Positions 1 to 7,863 of a stretch of 64,000 nucleotides of DNA are shown one piece after another. Position 1 is the stretch's first letter. Every line of letters begins with the position of its first letter. Source of the stretch: Thermus igniterrae ATCC 700962 (lineage in GTDB: Bacteria; Deinococcota; Deinococci; Deinococcales; Thermaceae); NCBI RefSeq assembly GCF_000376265.1, contig NZ_AQWU01000062.1, positions 1-64,000 of the forward strand, in the 5' to 3' direction. Both the position numbers and the translations under genes were made by a program. The notes beneath the pieces were generated by a model. The model saw nothing but the letters and a program-made list of their open reading frames with translations, was not told the origin of the DNA and did not search any database.

Positions 1-79
1 CCTCCCGGGCCAGGCGCAGGCAGTGTTCCAAGACCTCCTTGGGGCTTGCCTCCCTGCGAAGGAAGCCTCGCTTGCCCAT
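1..79 (-). CDS. N-terminus of an unidentified protein, cut by the window edge
   Basis: Reading leftward from an ATG at 79, the frame is open to the window edge and gives about 26 residues beginning MGKRGFLRREASPKEVLEHC. Codon third positions are G/C-rich, as in the rest of the window, so this looks coding. A good promoter lies directly upstream (TTGCAA, 18 bp, TATATC), with only nine bases between the -10 box and the ATG, so the message would be leaderless or nearly so. Too little is visible to name a family, and I make no functional call. Confidence 0.55.
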   Translation of the reverse strand, partial: MGKRGFLRREASPKEVLEHCLRLARE

Positions 80-88
80 CAGGAGAGA

Positions 89-118
89 GATATACACCCG
101 TCCTCCTGACCTTTGCAA
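89..118 (-). promoter_or_regulatory. Promoter of the cut-off leftward gene
   Basis: On the minus strand there is a -35 box TTGCAA (113-118), an 18-bp spacer and a -10 box TATATC (89-94). The start codon follows nine bases later. The -35 hexamer is its own reverse complement and coincides with the proposed TTG start of the rightward gene at 113. Confidence 0.5.
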
Positions 119-487
119 GGCAAGCCCAGCTTGAGCTGGAGCGAGGTCTTTGCCTTCCACGGCACCCGCAGGGGGATCGGTCGGCAAAGCCTCCTGGTGG
201 ACCGGGGGGAGTCGGGCTACCGGAATGTCTTTTTGCCCGATGGGCGCATCCTCTACATGGGGGAGGGGAAGCGGGGGCACCAGGAGCCCCTTGGGGGCAA
301 CCTCCGCCTCCTCCTGGCCCACCGGGAGAGCATCCCCTTGCGGGTCTTCCTGCGGGAGCGGCCAGGGCGCTGGCGGGACCTGGGCTGGTACCGGGTGGAG
401 GGGTGGCGGTATGCCCTCCTGCCCGAGGAGGGGCGGTATGTTTACTGGTTCACCCTTGCCCCTGGTGGATGCGCAGGAGGCCCTTGA
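113..487 (+). CDS. Uncharacterised 124-residue protein
   Basis: The frame is free of stops, uses codons like its neighbours and encodes a soluble protein rich in Arg, Gly and aromatic residues, with a compact stretch VFLPDGRILYMGEGKRG and a Tyr/Trp-rich C-terminal half. It may be a small beta-rich binding fold, but I cannot assign a family. An in-frame stop at 107-109 limits the 5' end, so translation must start at TTG 113 or a later codon. No ribosome-binding site is visible. The gene could therefore be the remnant of a longer one. Its 3' end overlaps the convergent coaX gene by 38 bp. I am fairly sure it is coding and unsure of the start. Confidence 0.55.
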   Translation: MQGKPSLSWSEVFAFHGTRRGIGRQSLLVDRGESGYRNVFLPDGRILYMGEGKRGHQEPLGGNLRLLLAHRESIPLRVFLRERPGRWRDLGWYRVEGWRYALLPEEGRYVYWFTLAPGGCAGGP

Positions 488-1208
488 GGGTGAGGTCCTC
501 GTCCACCACGTCAAAGGAGGGGCAGAGGTCCTTGAGGGTTTCCGCAAACCCCCCGGTGGCGATCACCAGGGCCTCCCCCGTCTCCTCCTTGAAGCGGCGC
601 ACCATCCCCTCCACCAGGGCGGCGTAACCCAGGACGAGGCCGGAGCGGAGGGCTTCCAGGGTGTTCCTGCCCACCACCCCCTTGGGCGGCACCAGGTCTA
701 TACGGGGGAGCTTGGCGGTGCGGGCCGCCAGGGCGTCCGCCGCCGTCTGGGGGCCGATGGTGATGGCCCCGCCCAGGTAGCGGTTGGGGGCCTCCACCAG
801 GTCAAAAGTGGTGGCGGTGCCGAAGTCCACCACGATGTAGCGGCCCGTGGGGCTTTCGTAGCCCAAAGCGCCCACGGCGTTCACCAGGCGGTCGGTGCCA
901 GCTTCCTTGGGGTTGTCTATGCACACCTCGAGCCCTGTGGCCCCGGCATCCACCACCTGGGCTTTGATGCTGAAGAGCTTCTCTATGGCTTCCTTCATCT
1001 CCCTCTCCACGGGGGGCACCACGCTGGAGAGGAGGGCGGCATTGGGAGGGGGGAGGTTTTCCAGGGCGAAGAGATTTCTTAGCATTACCCGGTACTCGCT
1101 TTCCATGCGCATCCGATCGGTGTGGATGCGGAAGTGGGCGATGAGATCCTCCCCGGAGAAGACCCCAAGGGCGGTGGAGGTGTTGCCGATGTCTATGGCC
1201 AGGAGCAT
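450..1208 (-). CDS. coaX: Type III pantothenate kinase
   Basis: This is the first enzyme of coenzyme A synthesis: it phosphorylates pantothenate with ATP in the cytoplasm. The 252 residues match the usual length. The N-terminus has the phosphate-loop motif LLAIDIGNT of the ASKHA fold. The middle has the family signature GTDRLVNAVGAL, and further on come VVDFGTATTFD and GGAITIGPQ. The type III family is insensitive to CoA feedback and normally needs a monovalent cation. The gene starts five bases after the osmC stop, so the two are probably one transcript. The 3' end overlaps the convergent 113-487 gene. Confidence 0.95.
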   Translation of the reverse strand: MLLAIDIGNTSTALGVFSGEDLIAHFRIHTDRMRMESEYRVMLRNLFALENLPPPNAALLSSVVPPVEREMKEAIEKLFSIKAQVVDAGATGLEVCIDNPKEAGTDRLVNAVGALGYESPTGRYIVVDFGTATTFDLVEAPNRYLGGAITIGPQTAADALAARTAKLPRIDLVPPKGVVGRNTLEALRSGLVLGYAALVEGMVRRFKEETGEALVIATGGFAETLKDLCPSFDVVDEDLTLKGLLRIHQGQG

Positions 1209-1213
1209 GGCGC

Positions 1214-1642
1214 TTAGCCTTGGGTCTCTTGGCCTTCTTCCCAGGGCTCCAGCACCACCTTGACGGTGATCTCGGCGTTGAGGCTGGCGGAAACGGAGCA
1301 GTACTTGGTGTGGGAAAGGTGGGCGGCGCGCTCGAGGGCCTCCAGGGTCACGTTGGGCCCTGAGGCGATGTGGGTCACGGTGATGTGGGTGTAGCGCCTG
1401 GGGTGGGTTTCCGCCCGGATGCCCTCCACCTCCACCCGGTAGCGGGCCAGGGGCTGCTTTTTCTTCTTCATGATGTCCACCACGTCGTAGGCAGTGCAGG
1501 CCCCTAGGGCCATGAGGAGGAGCTCCATGGGACGGGGGCCGGTGGCGGGCTGGTCCCCGTCGATCATCACCTTGTCCCCCTGCTCGTTGACCCCAAGGAA
1601 GCGATGCCCCACCAGGTTGTAGACCACCACCTTCTTCGTCAT
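1214..1642 (-). CDS. OsmC family peroxiredoxin-like protein
   Basis: The 142-residue protein has the OsmC/Ohr fold. Cys49 lies in MALGACTAYDVVD and Cys115 in THTKYCSVSASL-like context near the C-terminus, the two redox cysteines that reduce organic hydroperoxides in this family. The YhfA-like opening (KKVVVYNLVGHRF) and the segment GPRPMELLLMALGAC suggest the general OsmC branch rather than classical Ohr. It is a cytoplasmic homodimer in known members. It is the first gene of a probable osmC-coaX operon. A TAAAAT -10 box ends eight bases before the ATG, with no ribosome-binding site, so the mRNA is probably leaderless. Confidence 0.88.
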   Translation of the reverse strand: MTKKVVVYNLVGHRFLGVNEQGDKVMIDGDQPATGPRPMELLLMALGACTAYDVVDIMKKKKQPLARYRVEVEGIRAETHPRRYTHITVTHIASGPNVTLEALERAAHLSHTKYCSVSASLNAEITVKVVLEPWEEGQETQG

Positions 1643-1649
1643 GAGCCGG

Positions 1650-1655
1650 ATTTTA
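1650..1655 (-). promoter_or_regulatory. -10 box of osmC (leaderless)
   Basis: TAAAAT on the minus strand, with seven bases between it and the osmC ATG. That distance puts the transcript start at or next to the A of the start codon. No clear -35 box is visible. Confidence 0.45.
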
Positions 1656-1676
1656 CCAAGCCTTCATCTGGACCGC

Positions 1677-1682
1677 TAGAAT
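1677..1682 (+). promoter_or_regulatory. -10 box of the amidase gene
   Basis: TAGAAT with eight bases to the ATG at 1691 and no Shine-Dalgarno sequence between them. It is divergent from the osmC -10 box 22 bp away. Confidence 0.45.
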
Positions 1683-1690
1683 GGCCGTAG

Positions 1691-2785
1691 ATGCGGCTAT
1701 TGCCTTGGCTTTTGCTGGTATGGAGCCTGGCCTGGGCCTTTCCCCGAGTGGGGGTGCACGAGGGCTTCACCCGCCTGGTCTTTGACCTGCCTTCCCCGGA
1801 GGTGGCCCACACCCTCACCCAGGAAAACGGCCTTCTCACCCTGGTCCTGGTGGGGGTGAAGGCGGCGCCCCTGGACCAGGTAGTGAACTCCCCCGAGGTG
1901 GTCTCGGTGCAGACCCTTCCCGAGGAGGGGCGGGTGCGGGTCCATGTGCGCCTCAAGGCCCCGGTGGAGGTCTCGGTACGCCGCTTTTCCGACCCCGAGC
2001 GCCTGGTGGTGGACCTGGCCCTGAAGAAGGAGACCCCTCCTGCCGAGAAGCCGGCACCCTCACCTTCCCAGACCCGGGCGCCCAAGCCTCCCAGGCCCGT
2101 GGTGCTTCTGGACCCCGGGCACGGCGGGGTGGACCCGGGCATGGTGGGCTATGTGGTGGAGAAGGAGGCGGTGCTGGACGTGGCCCTGCGCCTGAAGCGC
2201 CTCCTGGAGCGGGAAGGGGTTGAGGTGCGCCTCACCCGGGACAAGGACGTCCACCTCTCCCCCGACAAGCGGGAGGACCTCTCCCGCCGGGCGGCCATGG
2301 CCGACAGTTCCCAGGTGAACCTCTTCATCTCCATCCACGTGAACGCCACGCCCACCCATACCGGGCGCGGGGTGGAGGCCTTCTACTTCGGCCGGACCCA
2401 GGACGCCCGGGTCCTGGCCCAGGTAATCCGGGAAAACGGTGGGGGGGAGCTGGGCCAGCGCCTCACCCAGGAGGCGCGTTCCGTGGCCGAGCGGATCCTT
2501 ACTGACATCGTGGCCCAGGCCAACCAGCGCTACAGCCAGCGCCTGGCGGAGACCCTGGGGCGCCACCTGGCCCAGGCCACGGGGAGCCCCTACCGGGGGG
2601 CTTTCCCCGGCGACCTCTTCGTCCTGCGCTACGCCAAGGTGCCGGCGGTGCTGGTGGAAATCGGCTTTGGCGACCATCCGGTGGAGGGGCGGCAGCTGGC
2701 GGACCCCGCCTATCGGGAGAAGGTGGCCCAGGGCCTCCTGGCGGGCATCCTCACCTTTCTGGCCCACGGGGCCTACGCCCGCTAG
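1691..2785 (+). CDS. N-acetylmuramoyl-L-alanine amidase with AMIN domain
   Basis: This secreted enzyme cleaves the bond between N-acetylmuramic acid and the stem peptide of peptidoglycan. Residues 1-16 are a signal peptide (MRLLPWLLLVWSLAWA). Residues 17-110 form an AMIN-like wall-targeting domain, followed by a Pro/Ala-rich linker (115-135). The Amidase_3 zinc domain runs from about 136 to 358, with ligands His144 (LDPGHGG), Glu159 and the His of SISIHVNA-type motif ISIHVNA, and the catalytic Glu in VLVEIGFGDH. It resembles AmiC-type amidases used in daughter-cell separation. It stands alone, 11 bp from the convergent kinase gene. Confidence 0.93.
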   Translation: MRLLPWLLLVWSLAWAFPRVGVHEGFTRLVFDLPSPEVAHTLTQENGLLTLVLVGVKAAPLDQVVNSPEVVSVQTLPEEGRVRVHVRLKAPVEVSVRRFSDPERLVVDLALKKETPPAEKPAPSPSQTRAPKPPRPVVLLDPGHGGVDPGMVGYVVEKEAVLDVALRLKRLLEREGVEVRLTRDKDVHLSPDKREDLSRRAAMADSSQVNLFISIHVNATPTHTGRGVEAFYFGRTQDARVLAQVIRENGGGELGQRLTQEARSVAERILTDIVAQANQRYSQRLAETLGRHLAQATGSPYRGAFPGDLFVLRYAKVPAVLVEIGFGDHPVEGRQLADPAYREKVAQGLLAGILTFLAHGAYAR

Positions 2786-2796
2786 CCCCAGGGGGG

Positions 2797-3561
2797 CTAA
2801 AAGGGAAAGGCCCTGAGGGCCTCCTGAGCGTTAGGGAAGCGGTCCTCTGGCCGCTTGGCCAGGAGGCGCTCCAGGAACGCTGCCGCCTTGGCCTCGAGGC
2901 CCGGGATAGGGGGTACGGGGTTTTGCAGGTGCCCCAGCATCACCTCCTCGGGGGCGCCCACGAAGGGGTGCTCCCCGGAAAGAATCCAGTAGAGGATGAT
3001 GCCGGCCGCGTAGACATCCGCCTCGGGGCCGGGGCTTTTCCCCAGAACCTGCTCGGGGGCCAGGTAGGGAAGGGTGCCCACGCGCAGGGGTTTTTTGAAG
3101 GCCTCCAGGGCCGGCCCCGAGAGGTCAAAGTCCACCAGCCGGGCCTCGTCCGTACCGGCCACGATGATGTTTTCCGGCTTCACGTCCCGATGGACCAGGC
3201 CCTTCTCGTGCATGTGGGCCAGGGCCATGAGGAGCTGGCGGAAGACGAAAAAGGCCCGATGCTGTTCCGGGCGGCGCAGCATCCACCTGCCCATTTCCTC
3301 TCCGGGGGCGTAGGCCAGGAGGAGGGCGGGGCCCTCCTCGAGGTCCAGGCTTTCCAGGACGGGGTTGAGGTTGGGGTGGTCAAGCTGCTTCCCCACCCAG
3401 AACTCCCGGTTGCGCCTTCCCTCGGCCCCCTTGGGGAAGACCTTCAGGGCGTAGGGGGTGCCGAAGGGGTCAAAGGCCAGGTAGACGGTGGCCAAGGCTC
3501 CCTGCCCCAAGGGGCGCACCACCCGGTACCTGTCCAAGAGGGTCTTCCCCGCCAGGCTCAC
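2797..3561 (-). CDS. Small soluble Ser/Thr protein kinase with a DFD motif
   Basis: A bacterial Hanks-type kinase domain spans almost all 254 residues. The Gly loop is LGQGALATVY (18-27), the ATP-binding lysine is Lys40, the catalytic loop is HRDVKPEN (124-131), and the activation segment ends in LAPEQ. The metal-binding DFG motif reads DFD (144-146), an unusual change. There is no membrane segment and no PASTA, FHA or TPR region, so this is a minimal cytoplasmic kinase. I chose GTG 3561 over GTG 3570, because the TATAGT -10 box (3569-3574) overlaps the upstream codon and sits seven bases before 3561. It is divergent from the patatin gene. Confidence 0.85.
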   Translation of the reverse strand: MSLAGKTLLDRYRVVRPLGQGALATVYLAFDPFGTPYALKVFPKGAEGRRNREFWVGKQLDHPNLNPVLESLDLEEGPALLLAYAPGEEMGRWMLRRPEQHRAFFVFRQLLMALAHMHEKGLVHRDVKPENIIVAGTDEARLVDFDLSGPALEAFKKPLRVGTLPYLAPEQVLGKSPGPEADVYAAGIILYWILSGEHPFVGAPEEVMLGHLQNPVPPIPGLEAKAAAFLERLLAKRPEDRFPNAQEALRAFPF

Positions 3562-3568
3562 TGCTTCC

Positions 3569-3574
3569 ACTATA
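3569..3574 (-). promoter_or_regulatory. -10 box of the kinase gene (leaderless)
   Basis: TATAGT on the minus strand with seven bases to GTG 3561. It overlaps the more upstream in-frame GTG at 3570, which therefore cannot be in the message. Confidence 0.5.
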
Positions 3575-3606
3575 CCCGTCCCTCATTCCTTTCACCCTTG
3601 AGTCGT

Positions 3607-3612
3607 TAGGAT
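3607..3612 (+). promoter_or_regulatory. -10 box of the patatin gene (leaderless)
   Basis: TAGGAT followed by six bases and the GTG start at 3619, without a ribosome-binding site. Confidence 0.45.
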
Positions 3613-3618
3613 TTTCCC

Positions 3619-4374
3619 GTGCGCGGGCTGGCGCTTTCCGGAGGTGGGGCCAGGGGCCTGGCCCATATCGGGGCCCTGGAGGCCTTCCTGGAGGCGGGCC
3701 TGGACTTCCAGGTGGTGGCAGGCACCAGCATGGGGGCCATCGTGGGGGCCCTCTTCGCCGCGGGGAAGACCCCGGAGGAGATGCTCCACATCGCCCGCCG
3801 GACGCCCTGGCTGGGGCTTTTGGGCCTTTCCCCGCGGGAGGGGATTTTCTCCCGCAAAAAGCTCAAGGACTTCCTGGCCGAGCACCTGCCCCCAAGCTTT
3901 GCCGAGCTGAAGCGCCCCCTGGCGGTCACCGCGGTGGACGTGGTCTCGGGGCGCCTCCTCTTCCTCACCCAAGGGGACCTGGTGAGCGCGGTTTTGGCCT
4001 CCGCCGCCTACCCGGGCCTCCTGGCCCCGGTGGAGCGGGAAGGGAGGCTTCTTTTTGACGGGGGCGTCCTGGACAACCTGCCCGTAGACGCCGCCCGCCT
4101 CCTAGGGGCCACGGAGGTTTACGCCGTGGACGTCACCCCCGAGCGCATGGCAGACGAGGCCCCCCGGGGGCTTTTGGCCCTGGCCCGGCGGGCGGTGGAT
4201 CTGATGCAGCTCCACCTCACCTCCGTGCGCCTCACCCTCTATGCCCCCGAGGTGTACGTGAAGCCCAGCCTCCCGGGGGTGGGCCTGGAGGACTTCCGGC
4301 GCCTGGAGGAGATTGTGCAAGCAGGGCGCGAGGCGGCAAAGCGGGCTCTAGGGGGTAGAGTGGGAGGGGTATGA
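3619..4374 (+). CDS. Patatin-like phospholipase (RssA family)
   Basis: The 251 residues carry all patatin hallmarks: the oxyanion motif SGGGARGLAHIG (7-18), the nucleophile Ser37 in GTSMG, and the catalytic aspartate Asp147 in DGG. Members of this small bacterial group (RssA/YchK-like) hydrolyse acyl ester bonds in the cytoplasm or at the membrane; the substrate is not predictable. No signal peptide or transmembrane segment is seen. The start is GTG, six bases after a TAGGAT box. The stop overlaps the start of the signal peptidase gene by 4 bp (ATGA), so the two are translationally coupled. Confidence 0.9.
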   Translation: MRGLALSGGGARGLAHIGALEAFLEAGLDFQVVAGTSMGAIVGALFAAGKTPEEMLHIARRTPWLGLLGLSPREGIFSRKKLKDFLAEHLPPSFAELKRPLAVTAVDVVSGRLLFLTQGDLVSAVLASAAYPGLLAPVEREGRLLFDGGVLDNLPVDAARLLGATEVYAVDVTPERMADEAPRGLLALARRAVDLMQLHLTSVRLTLYAPEVYVKPSLPGVGLEDFRRLEEIVQAGREAAKRALGGRVGGV

Positions 4375-5177
4375 AGGCCTTTTGGGACTACCTTTTCAAA
4401 GAATGGTTTCGGCAGGTGGGGGAGGCCCTCCTGGTGGCCTTTTTGGTCACCACCTTCGTTTTCACCACCGTGGGGGTGGTGGGGCAGAGCATGTTCCCCA
4501 CCTTGAAAAACGGCGAGCGGGTTCTGGTGCCCAAGTGGGAGACCTGGCTGGTGCGCTTCGGCCTCACGGAGTGGCGTCGGGGGGAGATCGCCATCCTCAA
4601 GCCCCCGGAGGGTACCCCCTACGCCACAGCCCGCTTCCCGGTGCTGGGCTTCTCCTTCCGGGCCTTCTTCATCAAGCGCATCGTGGCCGTGCCCGGGGAT
4701 GAGGTTTACGTGGAGCGGGGGGTGGTCTATGTGAACGGAAGGCCCCTGGAGGAGCGGCACATCACCGACTACCTTTCCCCCTGGCCCGACTCCTTCCCCG
4801 GGGTCTGCTACAAGGAGGGGCGCATGACCCGCATCATCACCCAGCAGGGGGATTTTCCCGTGGACCTCCTCCCCGCCTACCTAAGACCCCTTCGGGAGAT
4901 GCTCCTTCCCCCTTCCCCCGGGGTCTTGGAGCGGAGCCGGCTGGAGGAGTCCTGCGAGGTGGGGCGCATCCGCCTCAAGGAGGGGTACTACTTTGTCATG
5001 GGGGACAACCGCACCCTGGGGGGCTCCGAGGACTCCCGCACCTTCGGCCCGGTGCCCGTGGAGGCCATCGCCGGGCGGGCCAACTTCGTCTGGTGGCCCC
5101 TTTTGGTCCGGGAGGAGGGGGGTGTGCGCTGGAACCTGCGGCGGCTCTCCCCCCCGGAGGCCTACCGCCTCAGATGA
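4371..5177 (+). CDS. lepB: Signal peptidase I (lepB) with a cysteine-bearing insert
   Basis: This membrane serine protease removes signal peptides from Sec and Tat substrates. A single membrane anchor lies at about 18-38, followed by the catalytic Ser40 (GQSMFPTL), Lys102 in FFIKRIVAVPGD, and the box E motif GDNR...SEDSRTFG (211-226). Between boxes D and E there is an extra region of roughly 60 residues (about 130-200) holding the only cysteines, Cys146 and Cys195, which would face the outside and could form a disulfide. The gene is coupled to patatin upstream and overlaps the convergent lutC by 8 bp. Many exported proteins in this window are its likely substrates. Confidence 0.94.
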   Translation: MKAFWDYLFKEWFRQVGEALLVAFLVTTFVFTTVGVVGQSMFPTLKNGERVLVPKWETWLVRFGLTEWRRGEIAILKPPEGTPYATARFPVLGFSFRAFFIKRIVAVPGDEVYVERGVVYVNGRPLEERHITDYLSPWPDSFPGVCYKEGRMTRIITQQGDFPVDLLPAYLRPLREMLLPPSPGVLERSRLEESCEVGRIRLKEGYYFVMGDNRTLGGSEDSRTFGPVPVEAIAGRANFVWWPLLVREEGGVRWNLRRLSPPEAYRLR

Positions 5178-5733
5178 GGACCACCACCATGAGCCGTCCG
5201 GGGCCGTGGACCCCCTTCACCATCACCTGGCCGATGTCCGCGCTCTTGGAGGGGCCGGAGTGGAGGCCTAGGGCGCTGGGGAGAGGGCCCAGGTGGGAAA
5301 GGGCCATGAGCAGGGTGGGGTAGACCCTCTCCGCCTCCACCAGGACCAGGTGGGCGGGGGGAAGGAGCTGGGTCCGGCGGCCGTCTTCGGCGGAGAGGGC
5401 CACGGTCCCGGTCTCCGCCACGGCGAAGAGGGCCCAGGAAATCCCCAAGGGGGCCTCCTCCGGGGGGAGTTCCGGCAAGGGGGGGCGGAGCTCTGGGGGC
5501 ACCCCCTTGCCGAAGGCGGCTCCAGGAAAGCCCGGGAGGAGCTCTTTAAGGAGGGCCAGGGCCTCCGCCCGATCTACCCGGTGCCCCTCGGCCCCGTTTT
5601 CCCCAAGCCGCTTCAGGAAGAGGTCCAGGGGGTCCTCGGGAAAGGTGGCGTGGGGGTGTTCGGGCAATAGGGCCTTGGGTCGGTCCTTGAGGGCCCGGCG
5701 GACCCGAGCGAGGATGCGGGTTTTAGCCTCCAT
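5170..5733 (-). CDS. lutC: Lactate utilisation protein C (LUD domain)
   Basis: The 187-residue protein has the LUD (YkgG) fold, with the signature VAETGTVALSAEDGRR and a C-terminal MVVVLI strand. LutC is the third subunit of the LutABC system, which oxidises L-lactate to pyruvate independently of the flavin enzyme LldD in Bacillus subtilis. It lacks iron-sulfur cysteines, as expected. Its start overlaps the end of lutB by 11 bp, which puts it last in the lutA-lutB-lutC operon. Confidence 0.92.
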   Translation of the reverse strand: MEAKTRILARVRRALKDRPKALLPEHPHATFPEDPLDLFLKRLGENGAEGHRVDRAEALALLKELLPGFPGAAFGKGVPPELRPPLPELPPEEAPLGISWALFAVAETGTVALSAEDGRRTQLLPPAHLVLVEAERVYPTLLMALSHLGPLPSALGLHSGPSKSADIGQVMVKGVHGPGRLMVVVLI

Positions 5734-7129
5734 CGCCTTCCTCCTTTGCCTCCTTTAGGGTCTGCCAGAGCTCGTGGAAGGGCTTGGGGCTGGGCTTCAG
5801 GGGGCCCCTTCCCTGGGTCCAGGCCCGGAGAAGGGGGAGGAGGTCCTGGGGAAGGGGCAGGCCCCGCAAGGCCCGGCTGAAGAGGCGGTAGAGGGTAGGG
5901 CTTGCCATCACCTTGAGGAAGGCCCCCATGGCGGCCTTCTCCCAGGCGGGGCTCAGGCCTTCCTCCGCCGCCCGGTGCCGCCAGGTGAGGAGGAGCTTGG
6001 GGATGGGGATTTTCACGGGGCAGGCCTCCTGGCAGGCCCCGCACAGGGTGGAGGCGAAGGGGAGGGGGTGGGCCTCCTCGAGGCCCAGAAGCCCCGGGTC
6101 CAGCACCGCCCCGATGGGGCCGGAGTAGACGTAGCCGTAGGGGTGGCCCCCGGTCTGGCGGTAGACGGGGCAGGCGTTCAGGCAGGCCCCACAGCGCACG
6201 CACCGAAGCACCTCCCAGGCCTCGGGGTCGTGCAGGAGAGCGGTGCGCCCGTGGTCCACCAGGACCACGTGCACCTCCTCGGGGCCCTCCTCCCCCGGCC
6301 TGGCCGGTCCCTGGAGGAGGGAGACGAAGGTGGAAAGCCGCTGCCCCGTGGCCGCCCGGGCGGTGAGGGGGAGGAAGAGGCCCAGGTCCTGGAAGCGGGG
6401 GAGGAGCTTCTCCAGGCCCACGAAGGCCACGTGGACCCGGGGGAGGCTGGTGGAAAGCCGGATGTTCCCCTCGTTTTCCATGAGGGCCAGGGTGCCGGTC
6501 TCCGCCACCAGGAAGTTGGCCCCGCTGATGCCGAGCTCCGCGGTCAGGAAGGCTTCCCTGAGCACCCGCCGGGCCACCTGGGCTAGCTCTTCCGGGCTGG
6601 CCTCCAGGGGCGTGCCGAAGCGCTGGTGGAATAGCCGCTGGATCTCCTCCAGGGGGAGGTGGATGGCGGGGCCCACGATGTGGCTTGGGGGTTCGCCCAG
6701 GAGCTGGATCAGGTACTCCCCCAGGTCGGTCTCGTAAACCTCCACCCCCAAGGACTCCAGCAGGGGGTTCACCCCCAGCTCCTCGGTGAGCATGCTCTTG
6801 GCCTTCACCGCCCGCCTGACCCCGTGGCGGGCCACCACCTCCCGCAGGACCCGGTGGGCGTCCTCCGGGGTCTCCGCCCAGTGGACCTGGACCCCGTTTT
6901 CCCGAAGCCGCTTCTCCGCCAGCTCCAGGTAGTGGTCCAGGTGGGTGAGGAGATGATTTTTCACTGCCTTGGCCCTCTCCCGCCAGGCCTCGGCGTCAAT
7001 CTCCCCGTAGGCCTTAAGCCGGTTCCTTTCAAAGTGCAGGGTGGCTCCGGTGACGGCGGTGCGCACCTGGGGTTTTTCCTTGAGGAGGCGGGCGGCCTCC
7101 TCGGGGTAGCGCTTAGCCTTGGCCTGCAT
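5723..7129 (-). CDS. lutB: Lactate utilisation iron-sulfur protein B
   Basis: The 468 residues combine an N-terminal LUD domain (about 60-290, with SGANFLVAETGTLALMENEGN) and a ferredoxin-like part with two 4Fe-4S motifs: CVRCGACLNACPVYRQ and CGACQEACPVKIPIP. This layout and length match LutB/YkgF, the electron-transfer subunit of the lactate oxidation complex, probably feeding the quinone pool. It overlaps lutA by 17 bp and lutC by 11 bp, so the three are made together. Confidence 0.94.
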   Translation of the reverse strand: MQAKAKRYPEEAARLLKEKPQVRTAVTGATLHFERNRLKAYGEIDAEAWRERAKAVKNHLLTHLDHYLELAEKRLRENGVQVHWAETPEDAHRVLREVVARHGVRRAVKAKSMLTEELGVNPLLESLGVEVYETDLGEYLIQLLGEPPSHIVGPAIHLPLEEIQRLFHQRFGTPLEASPEELAQVARRVLREAFLTAELGISGANFLVAETGTLALMENEGNIRLSTSLPRVHVAFVGLEKLLPRFQDLGLFLPLTARAATGQRLSTFVSLLQGPARPGEEGPEEVHVVLVDHGRTALLHDPEAWEVLRCVRCGACLNACPVYRQTGGHPYGYVYSGPIGAVLDPGLLGLEEAHPLPFASTLCGACQEACPVKIPIPKLLLTWRHRAAEEGLSPAWEKAAMGAFLKVMASPTLYRLFSRALRGLPLPQDLLPLLRAWTQGRGPLKPSPKPFHELWQTLKEAKEEGDGG

Positions 7130-7829
7130 ACGCCTCCCAAAGGAGGGTGGCCAGGGGGGCCACCCGTAGGTTCAGGCCCTTTTGCGCCAGGCGCCCGGAG
7201 AGGTGGAGGAGGCAGCCGGCATCCGTGGAGGTGAGGACCTGGGCCTCCGGCAGGGTGGTGAGCTTCCGGTCGGCCATGGCCAGGGAGACCTCGGGGAGCT
7301 TCACCGAGAAAAGCCCCCCGAAGCCACAGCACTCCTCCGCCGCCTCCCAAGGCAGGAGCTCGGCCCCGGCATTTTGCAGGAGAAGGAGGGGTTCTTCCTT
7401 AACCCCAAGCTCCCTTAGGGCATGGCAGCCGTGGTGGTAGGCCACCTTGACCCCCTTGAGGCCCTCCCCCAGCCGCTCCACCCCCAGGACCCTCACCAGG
7501 AACTCCGAGAGCTCATAGGTCTTTTCCGAAAGGGCCAGGGCTTCCTGATTGCCTGGGAGGAGCTCTAGGTAGTGGTGGCGCACCATGCTGGCGCAGCTTC
7601 CCGAGGGCAGGACCACATACTCCGCTTCGCCGAAGATCTCCAGGTTTCTCAGGGCCAGGGGCCTAGCCTCCCTCCAGTGGCCGGCGTTGAAGGCGGGCTG
7701 GCCGCAGCAGGTCTGGCCCTGGGGGAAGTCCACCTCCACCCCCAAGGCCCTGAGGAGCCGCACCGCCGCCACCCCGGCCTCGGCGTAGAACTGGTCGGCC
7801 AGGCAGGTGATGAAGAGGGCCACCCGCAT
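7113..7829 (-). CDS. lutA: Lactate utilisation protein A (two CCG domains)
   Basis: The 238-residue protein has two cysteine-rich CCG domains of the LutA/GlpC/HdrB type: TCCGQPAFN near residue 58 and the C-terminal EECCGFGGLF, plus HHGCHALRE. These bind an iron-sulfur cluster in relatives. It opens the lutABC operon. I chose ATG 7829 (MRVALFITCL) over ATG 7838, because the TATGCT -10 box (7839-7844) directly abuts the upstream ATG, so RNA would start after it; the chosen start also matches the usual LutA N-terminus. Confidence 0.92.
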   Translation of the reverse strand: MRVALFITCLADQFYAEAGVAAVRLLRALGVEVDFPQGQTCCGQPAFNAGHWREARPLALRNLEIFGEAEYVVLPSGSCASMVRHHYLELLPGNQEALALSEKTYELSEFLVRVLGVERLGEGLKGVKVAYHHGCHALRELGVKEEPLLLLQNAGAELLPWEAAEECCGFGGLFSVKLPEVSLAMADRKLTTLPEAQVLTSTDAGCLLHLSGRLAQKGLNLRVAPLATLLWEAYAGQG

Positions 7830-7838
7830 TTGTGCCAT

Positions 7839-7844
7839 AGCATA
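7839..7844 (-). promoter_or_regulatory. -10 box of the lutABC operon
   Basis: TATGCT on the minus strand, nine bases before ATG 7829. No clear -35 box or operator is visible in the short gap to the end of the histidine kinase gene at 7864. Confidence 0.4.
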
Positions 7845-7863
7845 CCCCCTTTGGCCCAGGAGT

